A stretch of 64,000 nucleotides of DNA from Azospirillum lipoferum 4B (GTDB lineage Bacteria; Pseudomonadota; Alphaproteobacteria; Azospirillales; Azospirillaceae): assembly GCF_000283655.1 (NCBI RefSeq), contig NC_016623.1, positions 248,001-312,000 on the forward strand. Direction: 5' to 3'. The notes under the pieces were generated by a model that was not told the DNA's origin, did not search any database, and saw nothing but the letters and a program-made list of their open reading frames with translations. The first letter of the stretch is position 1, and each line of letters starts with the position of its first letter. Of the stretch, positions 43,478 through 52,817 are shown piece by piece. The translations under genes were made by a program, and so were the position numbers.

Positions 43478-45001
43478 TCAGGCCGGGCGGATCGCCTGCG
43501 CGAAGGTGAAGAGCATCGCCGGATCGACCGCCTTCTTCACCTCCGCCAGCTTCGCAAGATTCTCGCCGTAATAGGCGCGCTGCCAATCGGCCAGCGACGG
43601 GTCGGGGAAGTTCTGGAACGCCCCCTGCGCCTTGGTCCGGCGGTTCACGTCGTCGTAGAAGCGCTGCTGCCACTCCAGCGCCTGCTCGATCAGCAGGGCC
43701 GAATCCGTCGGCCGCCACCAGTTGGCCTCGACCGAGAACAGCCAATCATAGCCGCGGTGGACATAGGCGGTCTCGGTCGGGCCGACCCGGTTGATGGCGC
43801 CGCCGACCTGGAAGAACTTGAAGGCCACCGGCATCGAGGTGGCGGGCATTTTTGCCGCCCAGTCGAACATCGCGGCGATGGCCTCGTCGCCGATGTCCGC
43901 CGCCTTCATGTAGCTGGACTTTTCCTGATAATAGTAAGGGAAGGTCGTCTCGACCAGGAAGTCCTGTGCCGCCCAATAGGGCACGTCCTCCATCACCTTC
44001 GACTTGGACCAGTCGATCCATTCCCAGGTGGATTTGAAGATTTCCTTCAGCGTCATCTTCGACTTGTGGAGCTGGCCGAGGATGGAGACGCTGACCGGCA
44101 CCTTGTCGCACTGCTCCTGCCGGCTGGGAATGGTGACGTTGATCTTGCTGCCGAAATCGTCGGGCGCAGTCGCCAGTTCGATCAGCAGAAGCTTCAGCAC
44201 CTTCGGCAGCTTGTCGGTCCAGGTCAGGTTGAAGACCGTCACCGCCTCCGCCGGCCGGGTTTCCAAGGTGAAGGAGGTGTTGATGCCGAAATTGCCGCCG
44301 CCACCGCCACGGCAGGCCCAATAAAGGGCGGAGTCGGTGCCGGCATCGGCCTTGACGTGGCTGCCGTCGGCCGTCACCAGTTCGGTCGCATTCAGCAGGT
44401 CGGAGGCCATGCCGTACTTGCGCATGTTGAAGCCGATGCCGCCGCCCAGCAGGAAACCGGCGGCACCGACCGAATCGCAGCGCCCATGGGTGATGGTGCG
44501 GCCCAGCCGTTCCATCTGCTTGTAGACGGCGGAGTTGAGCGTGCCGCCCAGGACCTTGACCAGCCCGTCCTTGCCCGGAAGCAGTTCCGCTCCCGCCATC
44601 CTGGTCATGTCGATCAGCAGGCCGGGCGTGGTGGAGAAGCCGGCGTAGCTATGGCCGCCGGAGCGCACGGCAAAGGGCATGGCCTGCTGCTTCACCCACT
44701 GGATGCAGGCCTGGACATCCGCGGCGCTTGCGCAGCGGGCGATGCCGGCCGGCAATGTGGCGCCGTAGCGCAGGTTGTTGGGACGGCAGACATCGGCGAA
44801 GAACGGATCCTCCGGCCGCAGCACCCCGCCCTTCACCGCCTTCGCCAGATCGGACCATGCCGAGGGCGGCGGGCAGTACGCCCCACCCGCTTCCGCCGCG
44901 AAGGCGGAACCCGGCATCAGTCGCACCGCGGCGGCCGCCCCCGCAAAACGGCCGGCGCCGACAAGGAAGTTGCGACGTGATGAATGCAGTCCGAGCGCCA
45001 T
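43478..45001 (-). CDS. Tat-exported berberine-bridge-type FAD oxidase
   Basis: About 507 residues. The N-terminus carries a Tat signal (SSRRNFLVGAG; twin Arg at 9-10) and a cleavage region around AFAAEAGG. The FAD domain has both covalent-attachment residues of the bicovalent type: His in RSGGHSYAGFS and Cys in HGRCDSVGAAGFLLGGG. The C-terminal BBE motif is YYGENLAKLAEVKKAVDPAM. Such enzymes oxidise sugars, alcohols or plant-derived compounds with oxygen in the periplasm. An in-frame ATG at 45013 is an alternative start. Convergent with the phytase-like gene; the substrate is unknown. Confidence 0.9.
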   Translation of the reverse strand: MALGLHSSRRNFLVGAGRFAGAAAAVRLMPGSAFAAEAGGAYCPPPSAWSDLAKAVKGGVLRPEDPFFADVCRPNNLRYGATLPAGIARCASAADVQACIQWVKQQAMPFAVRSGGHSYAGFSTTPGLLIDMTRMAGAELLPGKDGLVKVLGGTLNSAVYKQMERLGRTITHGRCDSVGAAGFLLGGGIGFNMRKYGMASDLLNATELVTADGSHVKADAGTDSALYWACRGGGGGNFGINTSFTLETRPAEAVTVFNLTWTDKLPKVLKLLLIELATAPDDFGSKINVTIPSRQEQCDKVPVSVSILGQLHKSKMTLKEIFKSTWEWIDWSKSKVMEDVPYWAAQDFLVETTFPYYYQEKSSYMKAADIGDEAIAAMFDWAAKMPATSMPVAFKFFQVGGAINRVGPTETAYVHRGYDWLFSVEANWWRPTDSALLIEQALEWQQRFYDDVNRRTKAQGAFQNFPDPSLADWQRAYYGENLAKLAEVKKAVDPAMLFTFAQAIRPA

Positions 45002-45140
45002 GAGCCAGTCCATCCTGCTTTGCGGGTTGTGTTTTATGTTGCTTATTATCCTAATGATAACAAACAGCGTCAACCGCACGCGCAGGAGCATATGGAAAAT
45101 GCTCTTTCGCCCTCTTCAAAGACGGAGATTTCCCGGTCCC

Positions 45141-46205
45141 TTACCGCTTCCCCACCGGCCGGGTGCTGCCGCGGATCACCAGTTCGCAGTCGAGATTGTG
45201 GTGCTGGGGCGCGATGCGGGCACCATCCAATGCCGCGAGAATCTGCGTCGCGCTGAGGCGGCCGATCTCGCGCTGGGGCGGACGGACGGTCGTCAGCGGC
45301 GGCGGGCAGGAGTTGCTGAAGGGAAGATCGCCGAAGCCGACCACCGCCAGATCCTCCGGCACCCGCAGGTCGCGGCGGGTCACCTCGAACAGAACGCCCA
45401 GCGCCAGCGCATCGTTGGAGCAGACCACGCCGTCGATGTCGGGGTGGCGCGTCAGGATCTCGTCGATCAGCCAGCGGCCGACCTCCGTCGTGGCGGCGTC
45501 GGGCACGGTGAAGTCGATGGGCTCGTGCAGGCCGCGCCGCAGAACCTCCGCATCATAACCGTCGGTGCGGCTTCGCACGCGCAGGTCCTGATGGGCGGCG
45601 GCGCCGATATAGGCGACCTTGCGGCTGCCCTGGTCATAGAGGTGGCTGGTCTGCATGCGGCCGACCTCGAAATGCGAGAAGCCGACGCTGATGCCGACCG
45701 CCTCACCCGGATGGGACGGCATGTCCCACATCTCCACCACCGGCACCCCGCAGGACGCCAGCATGGCTCGCGTCCGCTCGGTGTGGTGGAAGCCGGTCAC
45801 CACCATCGCCGCGGGCGACCAGGCGAGGAAGGCGCGGATCAGGCTTTCCTCCTCCTCCGGGCTGAACTCGCTGACGCCCAGCAGGGTCTGGTAATGCGCC
45901 GCCTGGAACATGCCCTGCAGCGTGTTGTAGGTCTCGGCAAAGAAGGAGTTCAGGATGGAGGGCAGGATGACGCCGACGGTGCGACTGCGCGCCGCGGCAA
46001 GGCTGCCGGCCACCAGATTGGGCACATAGCCCATCTCGTCGATGACGCGGGCGATCCGCTCGGCGAGATGGCGGGATACCGCCCCCGGGCGGCGGAGATA
46101 GAGCGACACGGTGCTGGGCGACACGTCGGCGGCGTTCGCCACGTCGGTCATGGTCACCCGTTGGGTGCCGCGGCGTGTCCGCTTCCTCGTTTCGGTCGTC
46201 TGCAT
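45141..46205 (-). CDS. LacI-family regulator
   Basis: A 354-residue regulator. The headpiece is VTMTDVANAADVSPSTVSLY followed by LRRPGAVSRHLAERIARVI, and the periplasmic-binding-like core has VGVILPSILNSFFAETYNTL and DGVVCSNDALALGVLFEVTR. It is the last gene of uxaB-small ORF-lacI on one strand, so it probably controls hexuronate use, with a pathway intermediate as ligand. Whether it binds the AT-only operators at uxaB and exuT is open, since typical LacI sites have a CG centre. Confidence 0.9.
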   Translation of the reverse strand: MQTTETRKRTRRGTQRVTMTDVANAADVSPSTVSLYLRRPGAVSRHLAERIARVIDEMGYVPNLVAGSLAAARSRTVGVILPSILNSFFAETYNTLQGMFQAAHYQTLLGVSEFSPEEEESLIRAFLAWSPAAMVVTGFHHTERTRAMLASCGVPVVEMWDMPSHPGEAVGISVGFSHFEVGRMQTSHLYDQGSRKVAYIGAAAHQDLRVRSRTDGYDAEVLRRGLHEPIDFTVPDAATTEVGRWLIDEILTRHPDIDGVVCSNDALALGVLFEVTRRDLRVPEDLAVVGFGDLPFSNSCPPPLTTVRPPQREIGRLSATQILAALDGARIAPQHHNLDCELVIRGSTRPVGKR

Positions 46206-46241
46206 CGTCGGTCTTCCTCACGCGTCGTAAATCGCTGCCCG

Positions 46242-46544
46242 TCAGTGGCGGGTCGGCAGGTCTGCGAGAGCCAGCTCGGACAGGGATTGGATCGCGTCAT
46301 GGACGAGCTGATAGGCCGCTTCGATCCGGCTGAGCGCCTGATCGCATTCGGTCTCGTCGCCACTGTCGCGGGTTTCCTGCCGGACGGCCCGGAACAGGGT
46401 CAACGCCTGTCGCCCGATCGTCCTGTGGCTCGCCCACAGGCCGCAATCTTCCTGCAGAGCCAGGGGGATATGCAACAGGCGATGGCGAAGCACCGCCGCG
46501 TCGAGCTCCAATTCTGCGATGCGAAGGGTCAATGTCGGTGTCAT
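46242..46544 (-). CDS. Possible small protein between uxaB and lacI
   Basis: A 100-residue frame in the operon direction, 65 bp after uxaB and 36 bp before the LacI-type gene. The product (MTPTLTLRIAELELDAAVLR ... LADLPTRH) is helical with no membrane span or known motif. The start has a weak AAGG site 10 nt upstream. Position and frame suggest it is real, but no homology can be stated. Confidence 0.4.
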   Translation of the reverse strand: MTPTLTLRIAELELDAAVLRHRLLHIPLALQEDCGLWASHRTIGRQALTLFRAVRQETRDSGDETECDQALSRIEAAYQLVHDAIQSLSELALADLPTRH

Positions 46545-46609
46545 CGAAGTCGTGCCTTGCGGGACGCGTCCAAACGGTCACGCCCCGCTCTGCAATCACG
46601 CGAGCCGGA

Positions 46610-48130
46610 TCAGCCGGCAACCAATTCCGCGCCAACCAGATCGGCCATGGCGGCCTTCATGCCCTTCGCCTCGATGGCGGCAAGGCTGTCGGCGACGCGG
46701 GCGGCCAGGCCGGGGATGGCGGTCAGGTCTTCCTTCCACAGCCGGACGTCCGACAGGATCGCCGCCACCAGCGCCGGCAGATCGCCGGCATTGGCAGCCC
46801 AGGCGGCGCTCATGGCGGCGATCACCTCGGCATTGTCGCTGATCGGGTAGGATCCCGCGTCGCGCTCGCCGGTGCAGGCGCCGTTGGCGAGCGTGCCGCG
46901 GTAAAAGCGCAGCAGCGCCGCCAGCGAGAAGGACAGGCCGGCCGGAGCCTGCCCGTTGCGGGCCACAGCATCCTTCAGGCTGGGCAGCACGCGCACCTGC
47001 CACTTCGACACCGAGTTGAGCGTGATGGAGATCAGCTCGTGCCGGATATAGGGGTTACCGAAGCGCTCCATGATGGTGCGGGCATAGTCCTGCCGCTCCG
47101 CCTCGGGCAGCGGCACATAGGGGACGATCTCCTCGAACATCACCGTGTTCAGATAGGCCGACACGGTGGGGTCGTCCATCATCGACTTGACGGTGTCGAG
47201 CCCGGCGCAATAGGCGGCCAGTGCGCTGGCGGTGTGGGCGCCGTTGAGGATGCGGACCTTGCGGGTGCGGTAGGGCTGCAGGTCGTCGGTCCAGACCACG
47301 TTCAGGCCGGCCTTGTGCAGCGGCAGTTCCTCGGCCAGATGGGCCGGCCCCTCGATCACCCAGACATGGAAGGGCTCGGCGGCGACGGCCAGCCGGTCCT
47401 CATAGCCCCATTTGGCGCTGAGCGCGGCGGCCTCGTCCTTCGGATAGCCGGGGACGATGCGGTCGACCAGCGTGTTCAGGAAATGGTTGTGCACCTCCAC
47501 CCAGTCAGCGAAGCCCGCCTCCAGGCCCCAACGCTTGGCATGGGCCAGCACGATGCGCTTCAGGTTGGCGCCGTTGGCCTCGATCAGCTCGCAGGGCAGG
47601 AAGACGAGACCGCTGTCGGCACTGCCGCCCAGCTCCTTGTAGCGGGCATGCAGCAGGGCCGCGACCTTGGCCGGGAAGCTGTCCTGGCAGGTGCCGGGGG
47701 TGTAGGGCTCCTCACGGTCGGCGATGCCGGCCTCCGTCGTGTTGGAAACGAAGAAGCGCAGAGCCGGCGAGCAGGCCAGCTCCACCATCCGCGCCCAGTC
47801 GGCATAAGGGTTCAGCGCCTCGGACACGCAGGAGACGGCGCGGCGGGATTCGACCTCTCGCCCGCCTTCGATGCCGCGCAGCAGCACCGTATAGAGGTTG
47901 TCCTGCGCTTTCAGCAGGTTGGCGATGCCCTGGTCGAGCGGCTGGGCGATGGCGACACCGGCCTTGCAGAGGCCCTGGCCGTTGGCGACATCGACCATCC
48001 AATCGACGAAACCGCGCAGGAAATTGCCATCGCCGACCTGAAGGATGGTCACGGGCAGGGTCGGCGCACCGCCGGTATGGGCGACGTCGAACGCGCCACC
48101 GGCAAGCTGGTCACGGGTCAGGGAACGCAT
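46610..48130 (-). CDS. uxaB: Tagaturonate reductase (mannitol-dehydrogenase family)
   Basis: A 506-residue NAD-dependent dehydrogenase. The family features are ILQVGDGNFLRGFVDWMVDV, FVSNTTEAGI, NTLVDRIVPGYPKDEA, RKVRILNGAHTASALAAYCA and GNPYIRHELISITLNSVSKW. Spacing and wording match E. coli UxaB (altronate oxidoreductase) better than UxuB or mannitol dehydrogenase. It reduces tagaturonate to altronate in galacturonate breakdown. A promoter with an AT-only operator lies about 70 bp upstream. Confidence 0.88.
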   Translation of the reverse strand: MRSLTRDQLAGGAFDVAHTGGAPTLPVTILQVGDGNFLRGFVDWMVDVANGQGLCKAGVAIAQPLDQGIANLLKAQDNLYTVLLRGIEGGREVESRRAVSCVSEALNPYADWARMVELACSPALRFFVSNTTEAGIADREEPYTPGTCQDSFPAKVAALLHARYKELGGSADSGLVFLPCELIEANGANLKRIVLAHAKRWGLEAGFADWVEVHNHFLNTLVDRIVPGYPKDEAAALSAKWGYEDRLAVAAEPFHVWVIEGPAHLAEELPLHKAGLNVVWTDDLQPYRTRKVRILNGAHTASALAAYCAGLDTVKSMMDDPTVSAYLNTVMFEEIVPYVPLPEAERQDYARTIMERFGNPYIRHELISITLNSVSKWQVRVLPSLKDAVARNGQAPAGLSFSLAALLRFYRGTLANGACTGERDAGSYPISDNAEVIAAMSAAWAANAGDLPALVAAILSDVRLWKEDLTAIPGLAARVADSLAAIEAKGMKAAMADLVGAELVAG

Positions 48131-48198
48131 GACTGGGCATCCTTACAGGAGCAGAAAGGCTGGGCCGGCGCCATCGGAACAGGCACGGGCGATGAAAA

Positions 48199-48228
48199 AA
48201 TATACTAATATATTAATCTTGGGCGCAA
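48199..48228 (-). promoter_or_regulatory. uxaB promoter with operator A
   Basis: On the minus strand TTGCGC (48228-48223) and TATATT (48204-48199) are 18 bp apart. Between and over them lies operator A, ACTAATATATTAATCT on the plus strand (48204-48219), nearly identical to operators B and C. Binding there would block RNA polymerase. Confidence 0.55.
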
Positions 48229-48271
48229 GGGGAAAAGGGTGCGGCAATGTGGTTGGGGGGTGCTGCGGGAC

Positions 48272-48422
48272 TGCCCCCTCCCCATCCCTCCCCCGCTCTC
48301 GGCCGGCCGAAGGCCGGTCCGATCCGCGGGAGAGGGGGTAGGACGCTTGTCAGGGTGCAGCGGTTGCCAAGGCGACAACAGTCCCCTCTCCCGCAAAGCG
48401 GGGGAGGGTTAGGGAGGGGGCA
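48272..48422. repeat. Large inverted-repeat element between uxaB and nifJ
   Basis: A 29-bp left arm (48272-48300, TGCCCCCTCCCCATCCCTCC...) and a right arm (48397-48422) are inverted near-copies; inside, GGGAGAGGGGG and CCCCTCTCCCGC add smaller palindromes. No coding potential is visible. It resembles small dispersed palindromic elements of GC-rich bacteria and ends 10 bp from the nifJ stop, where it could also end transcription. Confidence 0.6.
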
Positions 48423-48432
48423 TCCGCCGCAA

Positions 48433-51400
48433 CTACTCCTTGAACCCCGCCATATGTTCGAACAGGTGGCGCTTGCGGCGAATCTCCGCCTCGGCCTCGT
48501 CCAGCAGGGCGTGGTAGCGCTCGGGGTTGCTGCGCTCCACCGCGCTGAAACGCGACTCGCCGGCCATGAACGCCGCAAGGCCAGCGGAGGGGGCGCCGCT
48601 GTCCAACTGCAGGGCGGTCTTGCCGTCGGCGAGCCGGCGCGGGTCGCGGCGGTAGAGCGACCAGTGGCCGCTGTCCACCGCCAGCTTCTGATGTTCCAGC
48701 CCGTGCGACAGCTCGAAGCCATGGGCGACGCAATGGCTGTAGGCGAGGACCAGGGACGGACCGCGGTAGGCCTCCGCCTCCATCAGGGCGTTCAGCGTGT
48801 GGCTGTCGCGGGCACCGAAGGCGGTGCGGGCGACATAGACATGGTCGTAGGCCATTGCCATCAGGCCCAAATCCTTCTTGGCCGCCGACCGGCCGGCGGT
48901 GGCGAACTTGGCGGAGGCGCCGATCGGCGTCGCCTTCGACTGCTGGCCGCCGGTGTTGGAATAGACCTCCGTATCCATCACCAGGATGTTGACGTCGCGC
49001 CCCGACGCCAGCGCATGGTCGAGCCCGCCATAGCCGATGTCGTAGGCCCAGCCGTCGCCGCCGACGATCCACACCGTTTTGCGGACCAGATAGTCGGCCA
49101 ACTGCTCCAGCCGGCGGGCCAACGGGTCCTTCACCGCGGCGAGCTGCCCCATCAGGGCGGCGACACGGCCGCGCTGGGCGGCGATGCCGGCCGGGTCGGT
49201 CTGTTCGGCCTGCAGCAGCTCCGTCACCAAACCGGGTTCCAGCTGTGCGGACAGAAGCGCCAGCGTGTCGCGCGCCTGTTCGGCCATCTGGTCGATGGCG
49301 ACGCGCAGGCCGAGCCCGAACTCCGCATTGTCCTCGAACAGCGAGTTGGCCCAGGCCGGGCCGTGGCCGCTGGCATCGGTGGTGTAGGGCGTGGTCGGCA
49401 GGTTGCCGCCATAGATCGACGAGCAGCCGGTGGCATTCGCCATCACCATGCGGTCGCCGAACAGCTGGGTCAGCATCTTGATGTAGGGCGTCTCGCCACA
49501 GCCGGCACAGGCGCCGGAGAATTCGAACAGCGGCTCCAGCAGCTGGGTATGCTTGACGGTGGCCGGCACCGACTCGCGCGGGATGGCCGGCAGGCTGCGG
49601 AAGAAGTCGAAGGCCTCCTGCTCGCCGGCCAACGCCTGGATCGGACGCATTTCCAGCGCCTTGCGGCCGGAACCGCCCTTCTCATATGCGGGACAGACGG
49701 CGACGCAGAGGGTGCAGCCGGTACAGTCGGCCGGCGAGGCCTGCAGGCGATAGCGCCCGCCGGGGAACTCGCGGCCCTTGTAGGGGATGGTCTCGAAGCC
49801 GGCCGGCGCGTCGGCCAGGGCCGACTCCGGCACCACCGTGGCGCGGATGGCCGCGTGCGGGCAGACCAGCACGCATTTGTTGCATTCGATGCAGAGGTCC
49901 GCGTTCCAGCCCGGCGCCTCCGCCGCGATGCTGCGATGCTCATACTTGGAGGTGCCGGTCGGCCAGGTGCCGTCCACCGGGAAGGCGGAGACGGGCAGCC
50001 GGTCGCCATGGCCGGCGATCATCATGGCGGTGACGCGCTTGACGAAGTCGGGCGCCGTCTCCGGCACCGGGGCCGGGCGGTCGTGGTCGGCGGTGACGTG
50101 ATCGGGCACCGGCACGGCCCGGAGATGGGCGAGCGCCTGATCGACGGCGGCGATGTTGCGCTTAACCACCTCCTCGCCGCGGCGGGAGTAGGTCTTGACG
50201 ATGGCGGCCTTGATGTCGGCGATTGCGTCCTCGACCGGCATCACGCCCGACAGGGCGAAGAAGCAGGTCTGCATGATGGTGTTGACGCGGCGGCCGAGCC
50301 CGACCTCGCGCGCCACAGTGCCGGCGTCGATGGCATGGAGCGACAGCTTGCGTTCGATGCAGATGCGCTGCACCTCCGCCGGCAGGGCGTCCCACACCTG
50401 TTGCGGCGTGCCGGGGGCGTTCAGCAGCACGGTGGCGCCGGGGGCGGCCATCTCCACCACCTCCACCCGCTCCATCAGCGGCAGATGGTGGCAGGCGACG
50501 AATTGCGCTTGGCCGATCAGGTAGGGCGCGCGGATCGGATCCTTGGAAAAGCGCAGGTGCGACACGGTGGTGGAGCCGGATTTCCGGCTGTCATAGACGA
50601 AATAGGCCTGGGCGTGACTTCCGCTGTGCGCCTGGATGATCTTGATCGAGTTCTTGTTGGCGCCCACCGTGCCGTCGGCGCCGAGCCCGAAGAAGACCGC
50701 GCGGGAAACGCCCGGTTCCTCCATGCCCCAGGCCGGATCCCAGGGGATCGAGTGGTGGGTGACATCGTCGGTGATGCCGACGGTGAAACGGCGCTTCGGA
50801 CGGTCCCGCTTCAGCTCATCGAACACCGCCTTCGCCATCGCCGGGGTGAAATCCTTCGACGACAGGCCGTAGCGGCCGGCGATCACCATCGGCTCGGCAA
50901 GCGCCGGATCGGCGGCGCGGGATTCCGCCAGCGCGGCGACCACGTCGAGATAGAGCGGGTCGGCGACGGCGCCCGGTTCCTTGGTGCGGTCGAGCACGGC
51001 GATCCGCCGGACGCTTGGCGGCAGGGCCGAGACGAAGTCGGCGATGGCGAAGGGGCGGAACAGGCGGACGGTCAGGCAGCCGACCCGCTCCCCCTCCGCC
51101 ACCAGTCGGCTGACCGTTCCGGCGCAGGTCTCGGCACCGGAGCCCATGACCACCACCACCCGCTCCGCCTGCGGATGGCCGGCATAGTCGAACAGGCGAT
51201 AGGCGCGGCCGGTGCGCGTGGCCAGTTGGTCCATCATCTCCTGCACGATGGCCGGGCAGGCGTCGTAATAGGGGTTGGCAGCCTCGCGGGCCTGGAAGAA
51301 GACGTCCGGATTCTGCGCGGTGCCGCGGACCACCGGATGGTCCGGCGTCAGGCCGCGGCGGCGGTGGGCATCGACGCAGGCGTCGTCGATCAGCGCGCGC

Positions 51401-52038
51401 AGATCCTCGTCCGTCAGGGTCTCGACGCAATTGAACTCGTGCGAGGTGCGGAAGCCGTCGAAGAAATGCAGGAACGGCACCCGCGCCCGCAGGGTGGCGG
51501 CATGGGCGACCAGCGCCATGTCGTGCGCTTCCTGCACATCCGCCGAGGCCAGCATGGCGAAGCCGGTCTGCCGGCAGGCCATCACGTCGGAATGGTCGCC
51601 GAAGATCGACAGCGCGTGCGTTGCCAGCGTGCGGGCCGCCACATGCATGCAAAAGGGCGTCAGTTCCCCGGCGATCTTGTACATGTTGGGGATCATCAGC
51701 AGCAGGCCCTGCGACGCCGTGAAGGTCGTCGCCAGCGCGCCGGCCTGCAACGCGCCATGGACGGCGCCGGCCGCACCACCCTCCGACTGCATCTCCACCA
51801 CGTCGGGGACGCTTCCCCACAGGTTGGGACGGCGCGCCGCCGACCATTCGTCGGCGAACTCCCCCATCGGCGAGGACGGCGTGATGGGATAGATCGCGAT
51901 CACGTCGCTGGCGCGGTAGGCCACCGATGCCGCCGCCTCGTTGCCGTCCATGATCCGGGCGGAAGACGGGGCGGAGCGCGATGCGGCCTGGGTGGAAGCG
52001 GCCTCTGTGGAAGCGGTCGATGTCGGGGCCTGGGTCAT
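48433..52038 (-). CDS. nifJ: Pyruvate:ferredoxin/flavodoxin oxidoreductase
   Basis: A 1,201-residue single-chain PFOR. In order: the pyruvate-binding domain (AIYPITPSSPMGEFADEWSA), the CoA/gamma domain (GITDDVTHHSIPWDP), two 4Fe-4S sets (CIECNKCVLVCPHAAI; CTGCTLCVAVCP), and the TPP domain with ACAGCGETPY and VGGDGWAYDIGYGGLDHALA. It converts pyruvate and CoA to acetyl-CoA and CO2 while reducing ferredoxin or flavodoxin, the donor for nitrogenase in diazotrophs. I used the ATG at 52036-52038 with AAGGA upstream. A weak AT-only operator and an FNR-like box lie further upstream. Confidence 0.96.
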   Translation of the reverse strand: MTQAPTSTASTEAASTQAASRSAPSSARIMDGNEAAASVAYRASDVIAIYPITPSSPMGEFADEWSAARRPNLWGSVPDVVEMQSEGGAAGAVHGALQAGALATTFTASQGLLLMIPNMYKIAGELTPFCMHVAARTLATHALSIFGDHSDVMACRQTGFAMLASADVQEAHDMALVAHAATLRARVPFLHFFDGFRTSHEFNCVETLTDEDLRALIDDACVDAHRRRGLTPDHPVVRGTAQNPDVFFQAREAANPYYDACPAIVQEMMDQLATRTGRAYRLFDYAGHPQAERVVVVMGSGAETCAGTVSRLVAEGERVGCLTVRLFRPFAIADFVSALPPSVRRIAVLDRTKEPGAVADPLYLDVVAALAESRAADPALAEPMVIAGRYGLSSKDFTPAMAKAVFDELKRDRPKRRFTVGITDDVTHHSIPWDPAWGMEEPGVSRAVFFGLGADGTVGANKNSIKIIQAHSGSHAQAYFVYDSRKSGSTTVSHLRFSKDPIRAPYLIGQAQFVACHHLPLMERVEVVEMAAPGATVLLNAPGTPQQVWDALPAEVQRICIERKLSLHAIDAGTVAREVGLGRRVNTIMQTCFFALSGVMPVEDAIADIKAAIVKTYSRRGEEVVKRNIAAVDQALAHLRAVPVPDHVTADHDRPAPVPETAPDFVKRVTAMMIAGHGDRLPVSAFPVDGTWPTGTSKYEHRSIAAEAPGWNADLCIECNKCVLVCPHAAIRATVVPESALADAPAGFETIPYKGREFPGGRYRLQASPADCTGCTLCVAVCPAYEKGGSGRKALEMRPIQALAGEQEAFDFFRSLPAIPRESVPATVKHTQLLEPLFEFSGACAGCGETPYIKMLTQLFGDRMVMANATGCSSIYGGNLPTTPYTTDASGHGPAWANSLFEDNAEFGLGLRVAIDQMAEQARDTLALLSAQLEPGLVTELLQAEQTDPAGIAAQRGRVAALMGQLAAVKDPLARRLEQLADYLVRKTVWIVGGDGWAYDIGYGGLDHALASGRDVNILVMDTEVYSNTGGQQSKATPIGASAKFATAGRSAAKKDLGLMAMAYDHVYVARTAFGARDSHTLNALMEAEAYRGPSLVLAYSHCVAHGFELSHGLEHQKLAVDSGHWSLYRRDPRRLADGKTALQLDSGAPSAGLAAFMAGESRFSAVERSNPERYHALLDEAEAEIRRKRHLFEHMAGFKE

Positions 52039-52244
52039 GCCGGAAAAGTCCTTCTGCGTGGCGACGGTCGTCTCCGTGAGGCGTCTTTGATGCACTGGGC
52101 CGGCGGTGGCGGCAGCCGGCGGAAAACGCTGCAGGAAACGGCGGTCGACCTGGGAAAGGGTCTGCTGCCCGATGGAACGACGCAATGACGCGTGTCAGTC
52201 CGTCACGGATTTTCCGCCCGCCGCCGCTCTGCGCTGCACAACGG

Positions 52245-52260
52245 TCTGATATATTACTTT
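52245..52260. promoter_or_regulatory. Operator D, weak copy of the AT-only motif
   Basis: TCTGATATATTACTTT matches the consensus ACTAATATATTAATAT at 12 of 16 positions. It overlaps a possible minus-strand -10 (TAATAT, 52256-52251) with TTGAGA 15 bp upstream, which could drive nifJ. Tentative. Confidence 0.35.
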
Positions 52261-52383
52261 TGCAAGGAAGGTCTCAATTTGTCGCACCGCAACATGCGCC
52301 GCCGTCCAGGGGTGCTATGGGAAATCTCCGGTGCGGGCCCCCGAAGCCTGCAGTCCGCGCGGGCGCCAAGCGCGCACAGCCCA

Positions 52384-52397
52384 TTGATCTAGATCAT
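52384..52397. promoter_or_regulatory. FNR/FixK-type box
   Basis: TTGATCTAGATCAT differs from the TTGAT-N4-ATCAA consensus only at the last base. It lies between nifJ (about 350 bp away) and exuT, and more likely serves nifJ, an anaerobic gene. Confidence 0.55.
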
Positions 52398-52631
52398 TTA
52401 TCACCGCCGGCCGCCATGGCCATCCTACATGCGGATGAGGAAGACCGACGGTCCTTTCTCGGAAATCCGAACAGAAAGACCAGCCTTTCAACCCCTGGAA
52501 AAGTTGCATCGCAGCAAAGCAAAGGCCGTCGGCACCGGCCCCGATTATGCTGCAATTGCGAAGAAATCAGCGCACCGCACCATCAGCCTGCGACATTTTC
52601 GCTGAGGCCGCAGGCGGTCCGGGAAAACCAC

Positions 52632-52661
52632 TTGATGCCTTCACTGATATATTAATATAAC
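52632..52661 (+). promoter_or_regulatory. exuT promoter with operator B
   Basis: TTGATG (52632-52637) and TATAAC (52656-52661) are 18 bp apart. Operator B, ACTGATATATTAATAT (52643-52658), fills the spacer and overlaps the -10; its core TATATTAATATA is a perfect palindrome. Confidence 0.55.
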
Positions 52662-52817
52662 GCCTTCAACGCTGCTCCCGCCCTCTTGAAATCAAGCGGA
52701 AGCGTACCCGTCGCCCGGCACCGAACACCCGCTGGCAAGGCATCCCGGCCAAGGAAAGCCGTCCAGGGCCTGTACGTTGCGCACCGGCGCCTGCCGAAGC
52801 AGGCTTGTGAGGAAAAA

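Larger units (their letters stand above)
52039..52817. promoter_or_regulatory. Long divergent control region nifJ-exuT
   Basis: About 780 bp with no convincing gene (a 156-codon frame at 52185-52655 lacks a ribosome-binding site and any known sequence). It holds weak operator D (52245-52260), an FNR-like box (52384-52397) and operator B with the exuT promoter (52632-52661). The leader of exuT would be about 150 nt. Confidence 0.5.

Noticed and set aside
52185-52655. Plus-strand frame of 156 codons in the nifJ-exuT gap
   Set aside because: It overlaps regulatory sites, has no ribosome-binding site, and the product looks like random GC-rich translation.
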